Source of the DNA: DATLGB01 sp963726825
GTDB taxonomy: Bacteria; Actinomycetota; Thermoleophilia; Solirubrobacterales; Solirubrobacteraceae
Length of the DNA: 64,000 bases
Direction of reading: 5' to 3'
Assembly: GCA_963726825.1 (NCBI GenBank)
Contig: CAVSDT010000002.1
Location: 682,001-746,000, forward strand
Part shown: one piece after another, positions 41,475 through 49,758 of the stretch
How positions within the stretch are numbered: position 1 is the stretch's first letter
Layout: every line of letters starts with the position of its first letter
Notes under the pieces: model-generated
What the model was told of the DNA's origin: nothing
Databases searched by the model: none
Seen by the model: only the letters and a program-made list of their open reading frames with translations
Made by a program: the position numbers and the translations under genes

Positions 41475-42500
41475 ATGTACCCTGATCCGATCGAGCCGAC
41501 ACCCGATACCCGTCCGTCTCAGGCCGCGGCACTCAAGCAGCTGCGTCACGCCTATCAGGCGGCACTCGCCGGGTTCGACCTGCGCCGGTCACGCGAGCTG
41601 CTGCTGGCCGCCGCCGGGGACGGCATCGGCCTGGGGCGCATGTACGCCGACGTCGTGCGACCGTCGCTGCGCACCGTCGCGGCTGCGGACGAGGCGGGCG
41701 GGGGCAGCCCCACCGGCCGCCTGGTGCTCGGCAGCGTCCGCGCCACCCTCGCGGTGCTCGCCTCCGCGCCGGCCGACGGCGCACCGCGCCGTGGCGAGGG
41801 ACGCACCGTCCTCGTGTCCGTCGGTGGGGAGGAGCTCGACCTCCTCGACGGTCAGGTGATCATGGACGTGCTGGCCCTCGACGGCTGGACCGTCGAGGCC
41901 TTCTCGCCCGCGGACGACCCCGTGGAGCTCGCGGCGCGCTCGGCGCGCCGGCGCGTGGAGCTCGTCGTCATGCCGACGAGCCGGCCGACCGACCTGCTGC
42001 GGTCCGTCGCCACCTACACCCAGCTGCGCCGGCTCGACGACCCCCCGATCATCGTCGCCTGCTCCTTCGGCCACCCGGACGAGGCACGCCGCGCCCGCGC
42101 CGCCGGCGCCGACGACTTCGCCACCGACCCGGACGCGCTGCTCACGGTGCTCGACCGCCGGCTCCCGGCGGCCGGTCACCGCGCGTGGGGCATGAAGCTG
42201 CGCCGCGTCGCCGAGACGCTCATCGTCACCCCGACGGGGGACCTCGACAGCGCGGGCGTCGCACGCCTGCGCGCCGTCGTGGACTCGCGCCTGGGCACCT
42301 TCGACCGGCTCGTGCTCGACGCCGGGAAGGTCGGCACCGCCGAGCTGCACGCGGTGCAGGAGCTGCTGGACTGGATGGCGGCGGCCGCCGCCGTGGGGCG
42401 CGTGCACCGGCTCGTGGCCGGCGAGCAGGTGCGCCCGCTGCTGGCCGGGCTCGACGTGCAGCCGCAGCTGCTCGCGCGCCCCGCCGACCTCGCCGTCTGA
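41475..42500 (+). CDS. Degenerate cobalamin-fold domain fused to a STAS domain
   Basis: 341 residues: helical cap (15-98), B12-type Rossmann domain (108-235) and C-terminal STAS domain (246-335). It aligns with the sensor at 38695 through 'VIMDVLALDGWTVE', but the cobalamin histidine is D122 (E-L-D-L-L-D), and the cap W and E-H positions are D, R and L, so cobalamin binding should be lost. In the STAS part T288 in 'KVGTAELHAV' occupies the phospho-Ser position. ATG 41475 is used, but spacing to GGGA is poor. A TACCCT box followed 6 nt later by an in-frame ATC at 41490 is an alternative. Candidate substrate of the kinase and phosphatase next to it. Confidence 0.85.
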   Translation: MYPDPIEPTPDTRPSQAAALKQLRHAYQAALAGFDLRRSRELLLAAAGDGIGLGRMYADVVRPSLRTVAAADEAGGGSPTGRLVLGSVRATLAVLASAPADGAPRRGEGRTVLVSVGGEELDLLDGQVIMDVLALDGWTVEAFSPADDPVELAARSARRRVELVVMPTSRPTDLLRSVATYTQLRRLDDPPIIVACSFGHPDEARRARAAGADDFATDPDALLTVLDRRLPAAGHRAWGMKLRRVAETLIVTPTGDLDSAGVARLRAVVDSRLGTFDRLVLDAGKVGTAELHAVQELLDWMAAAAAVGRVHRLVAGEQVRPLLAGLDVQPQLLARPADLAV

Positions 42501-42529
42501 CGCTCGCCGCCGCCGCGCGCCGCCCCGGG

Positions 42530-42535
42530 TAGGGT
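42530..42535 (+). promoter_or_regulatory. Leaderless -10 element of the hydroxyacid oxidase
   Basis: TAGGGT lies 6 nt before ATG 42542 without a ribosome site. Confidence 0.5.
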
Positions 42536-42541
42536 CCGCGC

Positions 42542-43801
42542 ATGGCCTACGGGACGCTGCGCCAACAGGCGATCTACCTCGCCGGGGTCGCCGGGCACAA
42601 GCCGCGCGTCCCGACCCACTACGGCGAGCTGCAGGAGCGGGCGCGCGAGGCGATGAGCCCGGTCGCCTACGCCTACGTCGAGGGCGGGGCCGGCGAGCAG
42701 TCCACCGTCGCGGCCAACCGCGCCGACTGGGACCGGTGGCGGATCGTGCCGCGCATGCTGCGCGACGTCAGCGCGCGCGACACGTCCGTCGAGCTGCTCG
42801 GGCGCACCCACGCGTCGCCGATCATGCTCGCCCCGGTCGGGGTGCTCGAGCTGGCCCACCGGGATGCCGACGCCGGCGTCGCCCGAGCCGCCGGGGCCGA
42901 GGACGTGGGCGTCGTGCTCTCCAACCAGGCGTCGCAGCCGATGGAGGCCGTCGCGGCGGCCGCGGGGCCCGACGTCGCCCGCTGGTTCCAGCTGTACTGG
43001 TCCACCGACGACGACCTCGTGCGCTCCTTCGTCGGCCGCGCCGAGCGCTGCGGCTGCGAGGCGATCGTCGTCACGCTCGACACCACGCTGCTCGGTTGGC
43101 GCCCGCGCGACCTCGACCTCGGCTCGCTGCCGTTCCTGCAGGGCAAGGGGATCGCGCAGTACACGAGCGACCCGGTCTTCACCGCGCTCCTGGACGAGCC
43201 TGCCGACGCCGCGCCCGCCCCGCCGCCGACACCCGCCGCGATCGCGTCGCTGATCCGGCTCGTGCGCGCCTACCCGGCGCCGTTTCTGCAGGCCCTGCGT
43301 TCCGGGCGCGCGCGGGCGGCCGTCCAGCGCTTCGTGCGCATCTACTCCCGCCCGTCGCTGACGTGGGCCGACATCGCCCGCTTGCGCGAGATGACGACGC
43401 TCCCGGTCGTGCTGAAGGGGATCCTGCACCCCGAGGACGCCAGGCTCGCGGTGCAGCACGGCGTCGACGCGGTGCTCGTCTCCAACCACGGCGGTCGCCA
43501 GGTGGACGGCGCGATCTCGACCATCCGTGCACTGCCCGGCGTCGTCGAGGCCGTCGACGGCCGCATCCCCGTGCTGCTGGACTCCGGCGTGCGCGGCGGC
43601 GCGGACGTCTTCCGCGCCCTCGCCCTCGGCGCGACGATGACGCTGATCGGTCGCCCCTACGTCTACGGCCTGGCGCTCGACGGCGAGCGCGGGGTCCGCG
43701 ACGTCCTCGCCAACCTCAAGGCCGACGTCGACCTCACGATGGGCCTCGCCGGCTGCCGGTCGATCGACGAGGTCCGCGCGACGGAGCTCGTCGCCGGCTA
43801 G
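42542..43801 (+). CDS. FMN-dependent 2-hydroxyacid oxidase (lactate 2-monooxygenase/oxidase family)
   Basis: 419-residue TIM barrel. FMN and active-site landmarks: 'PIMLAPVGVLEL', 'WFQLYW', 'VVTLDTTLLGWRPRD', the flavin-N1 lysine in 'VVLKGIL', the catalytic base in S-N-H-G-G-R-Q, and 'VLLDSGVRGGADVFRALALGATMTLIGRPYVYG'. The long insertion between barrel strands 4 and 5 (about 195-270) is typical of lactate 2-monooxygenase. Oxidises an (S)-2-hydroxyacid such as lactate with O2. Its own promoter box suggests separate control from the sugar importer downstream. Confidence 0.9.
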   Translation: MAYGTLRQQAIYLAGVAGHKPRVPTHYGELQERAREAMSPVAYAYVEGGAGEQSTVAANRADWDRWRIVPRMLRDVSARDTSVELLGRTHASPIMLAPVGVLELAHRDADAGVARAAGAEDVGVVLSNQASQPMEAVAAAAGPDVARWFQLYWSTDDDLVRSFVGRAERCGCEAIVVTLDTTLLGWRPRDLDLGSLPFLQGKGIAQYTSDPVFTALLDEPADAAPAPPPTPAAIASLIRLVRAYPAPFLQALRSGRARAAVQRFVRIYSRPSLTWADIARLREMTTLPVVLKGILHPEDARLAVQHGVDAVLVSNHGGRQVDGAISTIRALPGVVEAVDGRIPVLLDSGVRGGADVFRALALGATMTLIGRPYVYGLALDGERGVRDVLANLKADVDLTMGLAGCRSIDEVRATELVAG

Positions 43802-43836
43802 CCACCGACGGCGCGCGGGTCAGGGATCCGACACGG

Positions 43837-43861
43837 CCCGCTCCCGCCGCGCGGCAGCGGG
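43837..43861. terminator. GC hairpin after the hydroxyacid oxidase
   Basis: CCCGCT pairs with AGCGGG and encloses a GCCGC/GCGGC palindrome. It lies between the oxidase stop and the promoter box of the binding-protein gene and probably separates the two transcripts. No T-run. Confidence 0.45.
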
Positions 43862-43874
43862 TACGACCGACTCC

Positions 43875-45345
43875 GTGTCCCGAGTGCGCGAGCCCGTTCG
43901 CCTCTCTCGCCGGCGCGTCCTGCAGGCCGCCGGGGCCGCGGCCCTCGCGCTGCCGGGTCTGACAGCCTGCGGCGGCTCGGGCGGCGATGTCCGCGTGGGC
44001 CGGGCCGGCGGGGACCCGTGGAAGCGCTACGCGGGGACGACGCTGGACTTCATCTCCGAGAACACCGCGCCGACGCTGGCGATCGCCGCCAACCTCGGGG
44101 AGTTCGAGCAGCTGACGGGCATCAAGGTGCGCATCACGCAGCTCGAGCTCTCCGCGCTCGTGCAGAAGGTCGCGCTGGACTTCGCCTCCGGGCTCGGCAA
44201 CTACGAGCTCGTCTACGCCGATCCGTACCAGATCCTCGCGCCCTACCACGGAGCGCTCGCGCCGCTGAACGAGTTCCAGGACGACGAGGACCTGCCCACC
44301 GTCGAGGCGATGGACGACTTCATCCCCACCCAGCTGCGCGCGGCCGGGACGTTCGAGGACCCCGACACGATCTACGCGCTCCCCTACGACGCGCCGACGC
44401 TGATCTGGATGTACCGCCGGGACCTGTTCGACAAGCACGGCGAGCGGATGGCCCAGGACCTCGGCTTCGACCCCATGCCGTCCCTGGACTCGACCTGGCA
44501 GCAGTACCTCGAGACCGCCAGGTGGTTCGGCAAGCACGCCAAGGAGGACGTCGGCTACGGCACGCTGCACATGGCCAAGCAGCACGACTCGCTGATGAAC
44601 GACTTCTCCAACGTCCTGTGGGCCTACGGCGGGGACTACTTCGAGGACGGCGAGACGGTCGGCTCGCTCGGCAAGACGGACCCCGGCGAGTCGCAGCTGA
44701 CCTCCGACAAGGCGCTGGAGGCGGCGGAGTTCTACCAGCGCCTGCTCGCCGTCGCCGACCCGTCGAGCCTCGGGTGGGACTGGACGGGCGCCTCCGAGGG
44801 CTTCGTCGCCGGCCGCGCCGCGATGGCCCCGCTGTGGCACGAGGACGCCGCGACCGTGCAGGGCTCCAGGCTCAAGGGCAAGGTCGGCTTCGCCCCCCTG
44901 CCGCAGGGCCCGGCCCGGCGCGCGGACATGTACGGCGGCTGCGGCATCGGCATCAACGCGACGTCGTCCAAGGACGCCCAGCGCGCGGCCTGGCTGTTCG
45001 TCGTCTGGGCCACGTCGAAGGAGAACCAGCTCAAGAACCTCAAGTCCGACGTCGGCGGTGGCACGCCGACCCGCGCGTCGGTCTACGAGGTGCCGGAGGT
45101 CGTGCAGGCACGCAGGCCGCCGTCGAAGATCCCCAACATCCTCACCTACGGCGCGATCGAGGAGGCCTGGAAGCCGGGCACGATCGGGCTGCGACCGAAG
45201 ATCCCGGCCTGGAACGAGTGCGACACGCGCATCTTCACCGCCCTGTCGAAGATGCTCCTCCTCCGGCGGCGACCCGGAGACCTACATGCGCCAGGCCAAG
45301 CGGGGCATGGACGAGGCGATCGCCAACACGAAGGCGCTGTCGTGA
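43875..45345 (+). CDS. ABC sugar-binding lipoprotein, frameshifted near the C-terminus
   Basis: The N-terminus has a twin-arginine motif (L-S-R-R-R-V-L, 10-16) and a lipobox L-T-A-C with C32 as the lipidated residue. The body is a family 1 solute-binding protein ('IYALPYDAPTLIWMYRRDLFDKHG', 'MYGGCGIGINATSSKDAQRAAWLFV'). Around 45258-45270 (CTCCTCCTCC) the frame is lost: the conserved tail 'GGDPETYMRQAKRGMDEAIA' continues in the +1 frame to a TGA at 45343 that overlaps the permease ATG. Without the shift the reading frame runs on into the permease gene. One extra base, a sequencing error or a real mutation, explains it. GTG 43875 follows TACGAC by 7 nt. Confidence 0.85.
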
Positions 45346-46217
45346 TGCCCCGGCGGCTGACGTTCAACGGGGGGATGCTCGCCCCGGCGCTGATCCTGCT
45401 CGCGCTTCTGTCGCTGTTCCCGTTCGTCTCCATCGTCGTGATGAGCCTCTCGCGCGTCGGGCTGCTCGGCGGCATCGATCTCAGCTGGGCGGGGGTGGAC
45501 AACTGGACGCGGCTGTTCGGTGACGGCGCCGTGGGGGCCAGCTGGCTGCGGTCGGGCGTCTACTTCGTGATGACCGTCGGCCTCGAGCTGCTGCTCGGCA
45601 TCGGCATCGCGCTGCTGCTGCACGCCACCCGCCGCGGCCGCGGCCTGAGCCTGTCGCTGATCCTGATGCCGATGTTCATGGCGCCGGTCATCGTCGGGCT
45701 GCTCGGCCGCTTCATGACCGACTCGACCTACGGCCTCTACGCCTGGGTGCTGCGCGAGGCGGGGATCTACTCCGGCGACATCCTCGGGACCCCGACCGCC
45801 GCGTTCGCCGCCGTGACGCTGATGGACGTGTGGCAGTGGACGCCCCTGATCGCCCTGATCGTGCTCGCGGGGCTGAGCTCGGTCCCGCAGCCGATGCTCG
45901 AGGCGGCCGCGCTGGACGGGGCCGGCTACTGGAAGCGCCTGCGCCACATCGTGCTGCCGTCCATCACCGGCGTGATCATCGTCGCGCTGCTGATCCGCTC
46001 GATGGACGCCATCCGCTACTTCGACATCATCACCAACACCACCAACGGCGGCCCGGCGGACGCGACGAAGACCGTCCCCGTGCGGCTGTACGAGACCGGC
46101 TTCCGCTTCTTCGACCTCGGCTACGCCGCGGCGATCGGGCTCTCGATGCTCGCGGTCTCGATCCTGCTCGCCAACCTGTTCCTGCGCCTGCTGCGCCGGC
46201 AGGGGGTGGGGATGTGA
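45345..46217 (+). CDS. ABC sugar transporter permease (MalF/UgpA type)
   Basis: 290 residues, six membrane helices, with the permease loop 'EAAALDGAGYWKRLRHIVLPSI' (EAA motif with conserved Gly) that docks the ATPase. The ATG at 45345 overlaps the restored stop of the binding-protein gene (TGATG), which supports that restored stop. It overlaps the second permease through ATGTGA. Confidence 0.92.
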   Translation: MPRRLTFNGGMLAPALILLALLSLFPFVSIVVMSLSRVGLLGGIDLSWAGVDNWTRLFGDGAVGASWLRSGVYFVMTVGLELLLGIGIALLLHATRRGRGLSLSLILMPMFMAPVIVGLLGRFMTDSTYGLYAWVLREAGIYSGDILGTPTAAFAAVTLMDVWQWTPLIALIVLAGLSSVPQPMLEAAALDGAGYWKRLRHIVLPSITGVIIVALLIRSMDAIRYFDIITNTTNGGPADATKTVPVRLYETGFRFFDLGYAAAIGLSMLAVSILLANLFLRLLRRQGVGM

Positions 46218-47047
46218 GCCGGCCCGCCCCCGGGACGCTGATCGGGCGCCGTGTGCTCCTGGCCGTGGTCCTCGTGTGGACCGTGGTGCCGCTGCTGTGG
46301 ATGGTGCTGAGCTCGATCAAGCCGAGCGGCGCGATCACGGCCTCGACGCCCGACCTGAGCTTCAAGCCGACGCTCGAGCACTACAAGGCGCTGTTCTCCG
46401 GCGGCAACGACGTCGGCCCGTTCATCCGCAACTCGCTGCTGGCGACCCTGATCTCGACGGCGATCGCGGTCGCCCTGGGCTCGATGGCCGGGTATGGCCT
46501 CGCCCGCTCGCGCTTCCGCGGGAAGCAGCACGTCGCGTTCTGGATCATCTCCACCCGCATGGCGCCGATCGCCGCGGTGATCCTGCCGCTGTTCGTCATC
46601 TTCCGCTTCACCGGCCTGCTCGGCTCGGTGGCCGGCCTGATCGTCGCCTACCTGTCCTTCAACCTCCCGTTCGCGATCTGGATCATGAACGCGTTCTTCG
46701 CCCAGCTGCCCCCGTCGCTGGAGGAGGCGGCGATGGTCGACGGCGCCTCCCGCTGGCAGGCGTTCCGGCGCATCGCGTTGCCGCTGACCCTGCCCGGGCT
46801 CGCGACGACCTCCGTGCTGTGCCTCGTCTTCGCGTGGAACGACTACGCGTTCGCCGCGACGTTCTCCGGCCCGGACTCCCAGACCCTGCCGATCGCGGCG
46901 TCCCAGCTCGTGACCCAGACGTCGATCGACTGGGGGCAGCTGACGGCCATCGGGACGATCGTCGTCGCCCCGATGATCGTCTGCGGGCTCGTGGTGCGGC
47001 GCTGGCTGGTGACGGGCCTGACGCTTGGCGCCGTCACGGGCGAGTAG
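46214..47047 (+). CDS. ABC sugar transporter permease (MalG/UgpE type)
   Basis: 277 residues with six membrane helices and the EAA loop 'EEAAMVDGASRWQAFRRIALPLTLPGL'. GTG start overlaps the upstream stop and has GGGGGTGGGG before it. The operon lacks an ATPase gene, so it must borrow an MsmK/UgpC-like ATPase encoded elsewhere, common for actinobacterial sugar importers. Its stop is 1 nt from the convergent phosphodiesterase stop. Confidence 0.92.
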   Translation: MSRPAPGTLIGRRVLLAVVLVWTVVPLLWMVLSSIKPSGAITASTPDLSFKPTLEHYKALFSGGNDVGPFIRNSLLATLISTAIAVALGSMAGYGLARSRFRGKQHVAFWIISTRMAPIAAVILPLFVIFRFTGLLGSVAGLIVAYLSFNLPFAIWIMNAFFAQLPPSLEEAAMVDGASRWQAFRRIALPLTLPGLATTSVLCLVFAWNDYAFAATFSGPDSQTLPIAASQLVTQTSIDWGQLTAIGTIVVAPMIVCGLVVRRWLVTGLTLGAVTGE

Positions 47048-47048
47048 G

Positions 47049-47792
47049 TCAGCGCAGCACGGGCTGCACGTGCGCGACGTGGCCCGTCCCGGCCAGGGCG
47101 TGCACGAGGAGGCTCGGCGGCTCGAGGACCATCGCGTACTCGTCGGTGCCGAGGTCGAGGCGGGCCTGCGTGTGCACGGACGCGGCGGTCAGCGCCGGCT
47201 GTCCGGCGAAGCGGGTGACGGCGGCGCGGTGGACGTGGCCGGCGGTCAGCGCGACCACCTGCGGGTGCACGGCGACGATGCTCGCCAGCCCGTCCGCGTC
47301 GTCGGGATCGAGCCCGATCGCGTCGAGTGCCGGGAGGCCGATCGGCCAGGCGGGGTGGTGCAGGGCGATCAGCGTCGGCGTGTCGGGGTCGTCGCCGAGC
47401 CGCGCGGCGAGCCAGTCCAGGCCCTCGGGGCCGAGCGCGCCGCCGGGCTCGCCGGGGAGGTGGTCGTCGAGGGCGAGCAGCCGCAGGCCGCCGGCGAGGG
47501 CGTCGACGTGGAGCGGGTCTCCAGCGGCGCCGCCGAGCTCGAAGCCCGCGCGCATCGCCTCGCGATCGTCGTGGTTGCCGGGGATCACGTGCAGCGGCAT
47601 CGGGAGGGGCGCCAGCAGCTCCCGCGCCCGGGCGTAGGAGGCGGCGTCGCCGTCGTGGGTGAGGTCGCCGGAGACGAGGACGGCCGCGGGTCGGACCCGG
47701 AGGCCGAGGACGGTCGCGACCGCGGCGGCGAGGGCGGGCTCGGCGTCAGGGTCCTCGGGACGCAGGTGCGGGTCCGAGAGCTGCGCGATCAC
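47049..47792 (-). CDS. cpdA: Calcineurin-like metallophosphoesterase (CpdA/Icc class III phosphodiesterase)
   Basis: 247 residues with all five metal motifs: S-D-P-H-L, G-D-L-T-H-D-G, G-N-H-D-D, 'ALHHPAW' and G-H-V-H-R. The order and spacing match class III cyclic-nucleotide phosphodiesterases, which act on cAMP but also on other phosphodiesters. GTG start at 47792, 10 nt after the previous gene. A class III adenylate cyclase is encoded at 58897, but there is no operon link. Confidence 0.85.
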   Translation of the reverse strand: MIAQLSDPHLRPEDPDAEPALAAAVATVLGLRVRPAAVLVSGDLTHDGDAASYARARELLAPLPMPLHVIPGNHDDREAMRAGFELGGAAGDPLHVDALAGGLRLLALDDHLPGEPGGALGPEGLDWLAARLGDDPDTPTLIALHHPAWPIGLPALDAIGLDPDDADGLASIVAVHPQVVALTAGHVHRAAVTRFAGQPALTAASVHTQARLDLGTDEYAMVLEPPSLLVHALAGTGHVAHVQPVLR

Positions 47793-47802
47793 CGGGCTGA
47801 CC

Positions 47803-48705
47803 CTACGGATCGGGCGGCGAGGCCGAAAGGCGATCGCGCCGGCGCGGCTCGATGCCGAAGCGGTCCACGACGCCCCAGGCGAGGTAGGCGAGCGCGCCCG
47901 CGGTGCCGGTCGCGGTGAGCAGCACGCCCGCCGCGGTGGTGATGCCGAGGGCGGCGTCGCCGGAGACGCCCAGGACCAGGCCGACCGCGCCGGCCCCCAC
48001 GGCCGGCCCGATCGGCAGCTGGGAGAGCCCGACCTGGAGGATCAGCACGGCGACCGCGTCGAAGAACGTCGCGTCGGTCCCGACGGCGCGCAGCATGATC
48101 CAGTTGCGCGCGATCTGGGTGAAGGTCGCCAGCAGGATCAGCGCGAACACGCGCCAGGCGCCGTCGAGCGTGCGCAGGACGGCGAGCCCGGAGGCGATCC
48201 CGGTCGGGCGGCGGTCGGCGAGCCGGACGAGCGAGCCGACGATCGTCGCGGCGAGCGCGACGACCAGCGCCGCCGCCCACCACGGGGCGTCGAGCGGCCC
48301 GATCAGGGTGAAGCAGGTCAGTGCCGCCAGCGACCCCTCGATCGCGAGGATCGGCACCTCCGCGGCGATCAGCGCCGGGATCCGCGGCGCGCCACCGGGG
48401 GCCTCGCGGCGCAGGATGGCGATCCGCGCCGCGGTGCCCACCTGGGAGTTCAGCTGCGACCCGAGCGAGCCGAGCGCCGACGAGTGATACAGCGGGCGCC
48501 GCCCGCAGGTCGCGCCCGCCGCCTCGACGCAGATGTGCCAGGCCTCCGTGCGGATGACGAGCGCCGTGAGCTGCAGGAGGCTCGCCCCCACCAGCACGGG
48601 CCAGGAGACGGTCTTCAGCGCGGTCGAGAAGTCCTCGCGGCGGTCGAAGATGACCCACACGAGGGCGGCCGTCGCGAGCAGGGAGACGGCGACGCCGACG
48701 CCCAC
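47803..48705 (-). CDS. Lysylphosphatidylglycerol-synthase/AglD-like multi-pass membrane protein
   Basis: 300 residues or slightly more, about eight hydrophobic helices, with the family pieces 'ALGSLGSQLNSQVGTAARIAILRRE' and 'LPIGPAVGAGAVGLVLG' of the flippase-like (UPF0104) superfamily. Possible role in lipid or lipid-linked sugar translocation. GTG 48705 is used, but it has no ribosome site. An extended N-terminus (ALTDLEPREDEPPRSRRRR) would start at an ATC at 48765, 6 nt after a TAGCCT box. The extension looks like a natural cytosolic leader, so the true start is open. Confidence 0.78.
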   Translation of the reverse strand: MGVGVAVSLLATAALVWVIFDRREDFSTALKTVSWPVLVGASLLQLTALVIRTEAWHICVEAAGATCGRRPLYHSSALGSLGSQLNSQVGTAARIAILRREAPGGAPRIPALIAAEVPILAIEGSLAALTCFTLIGPLDAPWWAAALVVALAATIVGSLVRLADRRPTGIASGLAVLRTLDGAWRVFALILLATFTQIARNWIMLRAVGTDATFFDAVAVLILQVGLSQLPIGPAVGAGAVGLVLGVSGDAALGITTAAGVLLTATGTAGALAYLAWGVVDRFGIEPRRRDRLSASPPDP

Positions 48706-48774
48706 GCGCCGGCGGCGCGAGCGCGGCGGCTCGTCTTCGCGGGGTTCGAGGTCCGTGAGCGCGATGCGCGCAGG

Positions 48775-49758
48775 CTACGCGGAGGCCCGCGAGGGGGTCT
48801 CCCCGGCGTCATGTCCGCGCGCCAGGAACGCGCGCAGGTCCGCGTTGAAGCGCTCCGGCCGCTCGAGCATCGGCAGGTGCCCGGTGTCGCGGTAGAGGAG
48901 CTTCTCGGCGCCCGCGATCGCCTCCTCGTACTTCGTGGCGGAGGAGACGGGCACGAGGCGGTCGGTGTCGCCCCACACGACGAGGGTGGGGCAGGTGATG
49001 TCGTCGAGGCGCTCGCGGAAGTCGTAGGAGGCGAGCTGGCGCACCATCTTGGCCGCCGCGGGCCGGCCCGCGAGCCGCGCGATCTCGTAGACGAGCGCCG
49101 GGTGCAGCCGCGCGGGATGCGAGCAGACGACGCCGAGCGCGACCTCGCGCCCGCGGCGGCGGGTGACGACCGCGCGCAGCACGGCGTCCGGCGCACCGAG
49201 GCCCGCGAGCACGGCGGGCGTGACGATCTCGAGGCTCGGGTTGCGCAGCACCGCCGTCGGCAGGCCGATCAAGCGGTTCGACAGACCGGCGGCGCCGACG
49301 AGGACGAGCGCCTCGACGCGGGTGGCGAACTGGATGCACAGCTCTGCCCCGACGAAGCCGCCCATGGAGGACCCGGCCACGACCGCGGACTCCACCTGGA
49401 GGTGGTCGCACAGGCGGTCGAGCGCCCGGGCGTACCCGTCGATCGACAGGTCGTGGTCGTCGGCCGGCGTGTCCGATGCGCCGAAGCCCGGCAGGTCCGG
49501 GACGATGATCCGGAACTCGTCGCGGAGCGGGATGAGCTGCTCGAGCCAGTGCTGCCAGCCCGACGACCAGCCGTGCACGAGCAGCAGCGTCCGCTCGCCG
49601 GCGCCGTAGTCGAGGTAGTTGAGTCGCTTGCCGCGGTGGGTGAACGCCTGCAGGTGCTGCGACCAGTCCTCGTGCAGCCACGCCGGGTCCGGGCCGGACC
49701 CGTAGGGCCCGGCGTCGACGGTCTCCAGCGGGCGGATGCGCGGCACCAGCCGCCTCAT
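48775..49758 (-). CDS. Alpha/beta-hydrolase
   Basis: 327 residues. Oxyanion region 'LLVHGWSSGWQHW', nucleophile elbow G-S-S-M-G-G, acid in 'VVWGDTDRLVP', and His in 'YRDTGHLPMLERPE'. All three catalytic residues are in place, in the style of C-C-bond hydrolases and epoxide or ester hydrolases. It overlaps the kinase gene by ATGA. Its TAG stop is the start of a TAGCCT box for the next gene. Confidence 0.9.
   Translation of the reverse strand: MRRLVPRIRPLETVDAGPYGSGPDPAWLHEDWSQHLQAFTHRGKRLNYLDYGAGERTLLLVHGWSSGWQHWLEQLIPLRDEFRIIVPDLPGFGASDTPADDHDLSIDGYARALDRLCDHLQVESAVVAGSSMGGFVGAELCIQFATRVEALVLVGAAGLSNRLIGLPTAVLRNPSLEIVTPAVLAGLGAPDAVLRAVVTRRRGREVALGVVCSHPARLHPALVYEIARLAGRPAAAKMVRQLASYDFRERLDDITCPTLVVWGDTDRLVPVSSATKYEEAIAGAEKLLYRDTGHLPMLERPERFNADLRAFLARGHDAGETPSRASA

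Noticed and set aside
43875..46217. A single 780-residue binding-protein/permease fusion
   Set aside because: The join is a stretch of nonsense (RRRPGDLHAPGQAGHGRGDRQ) between two standard separate components, and a one-base shift restores the usual tail, stop and overlapping ATG.
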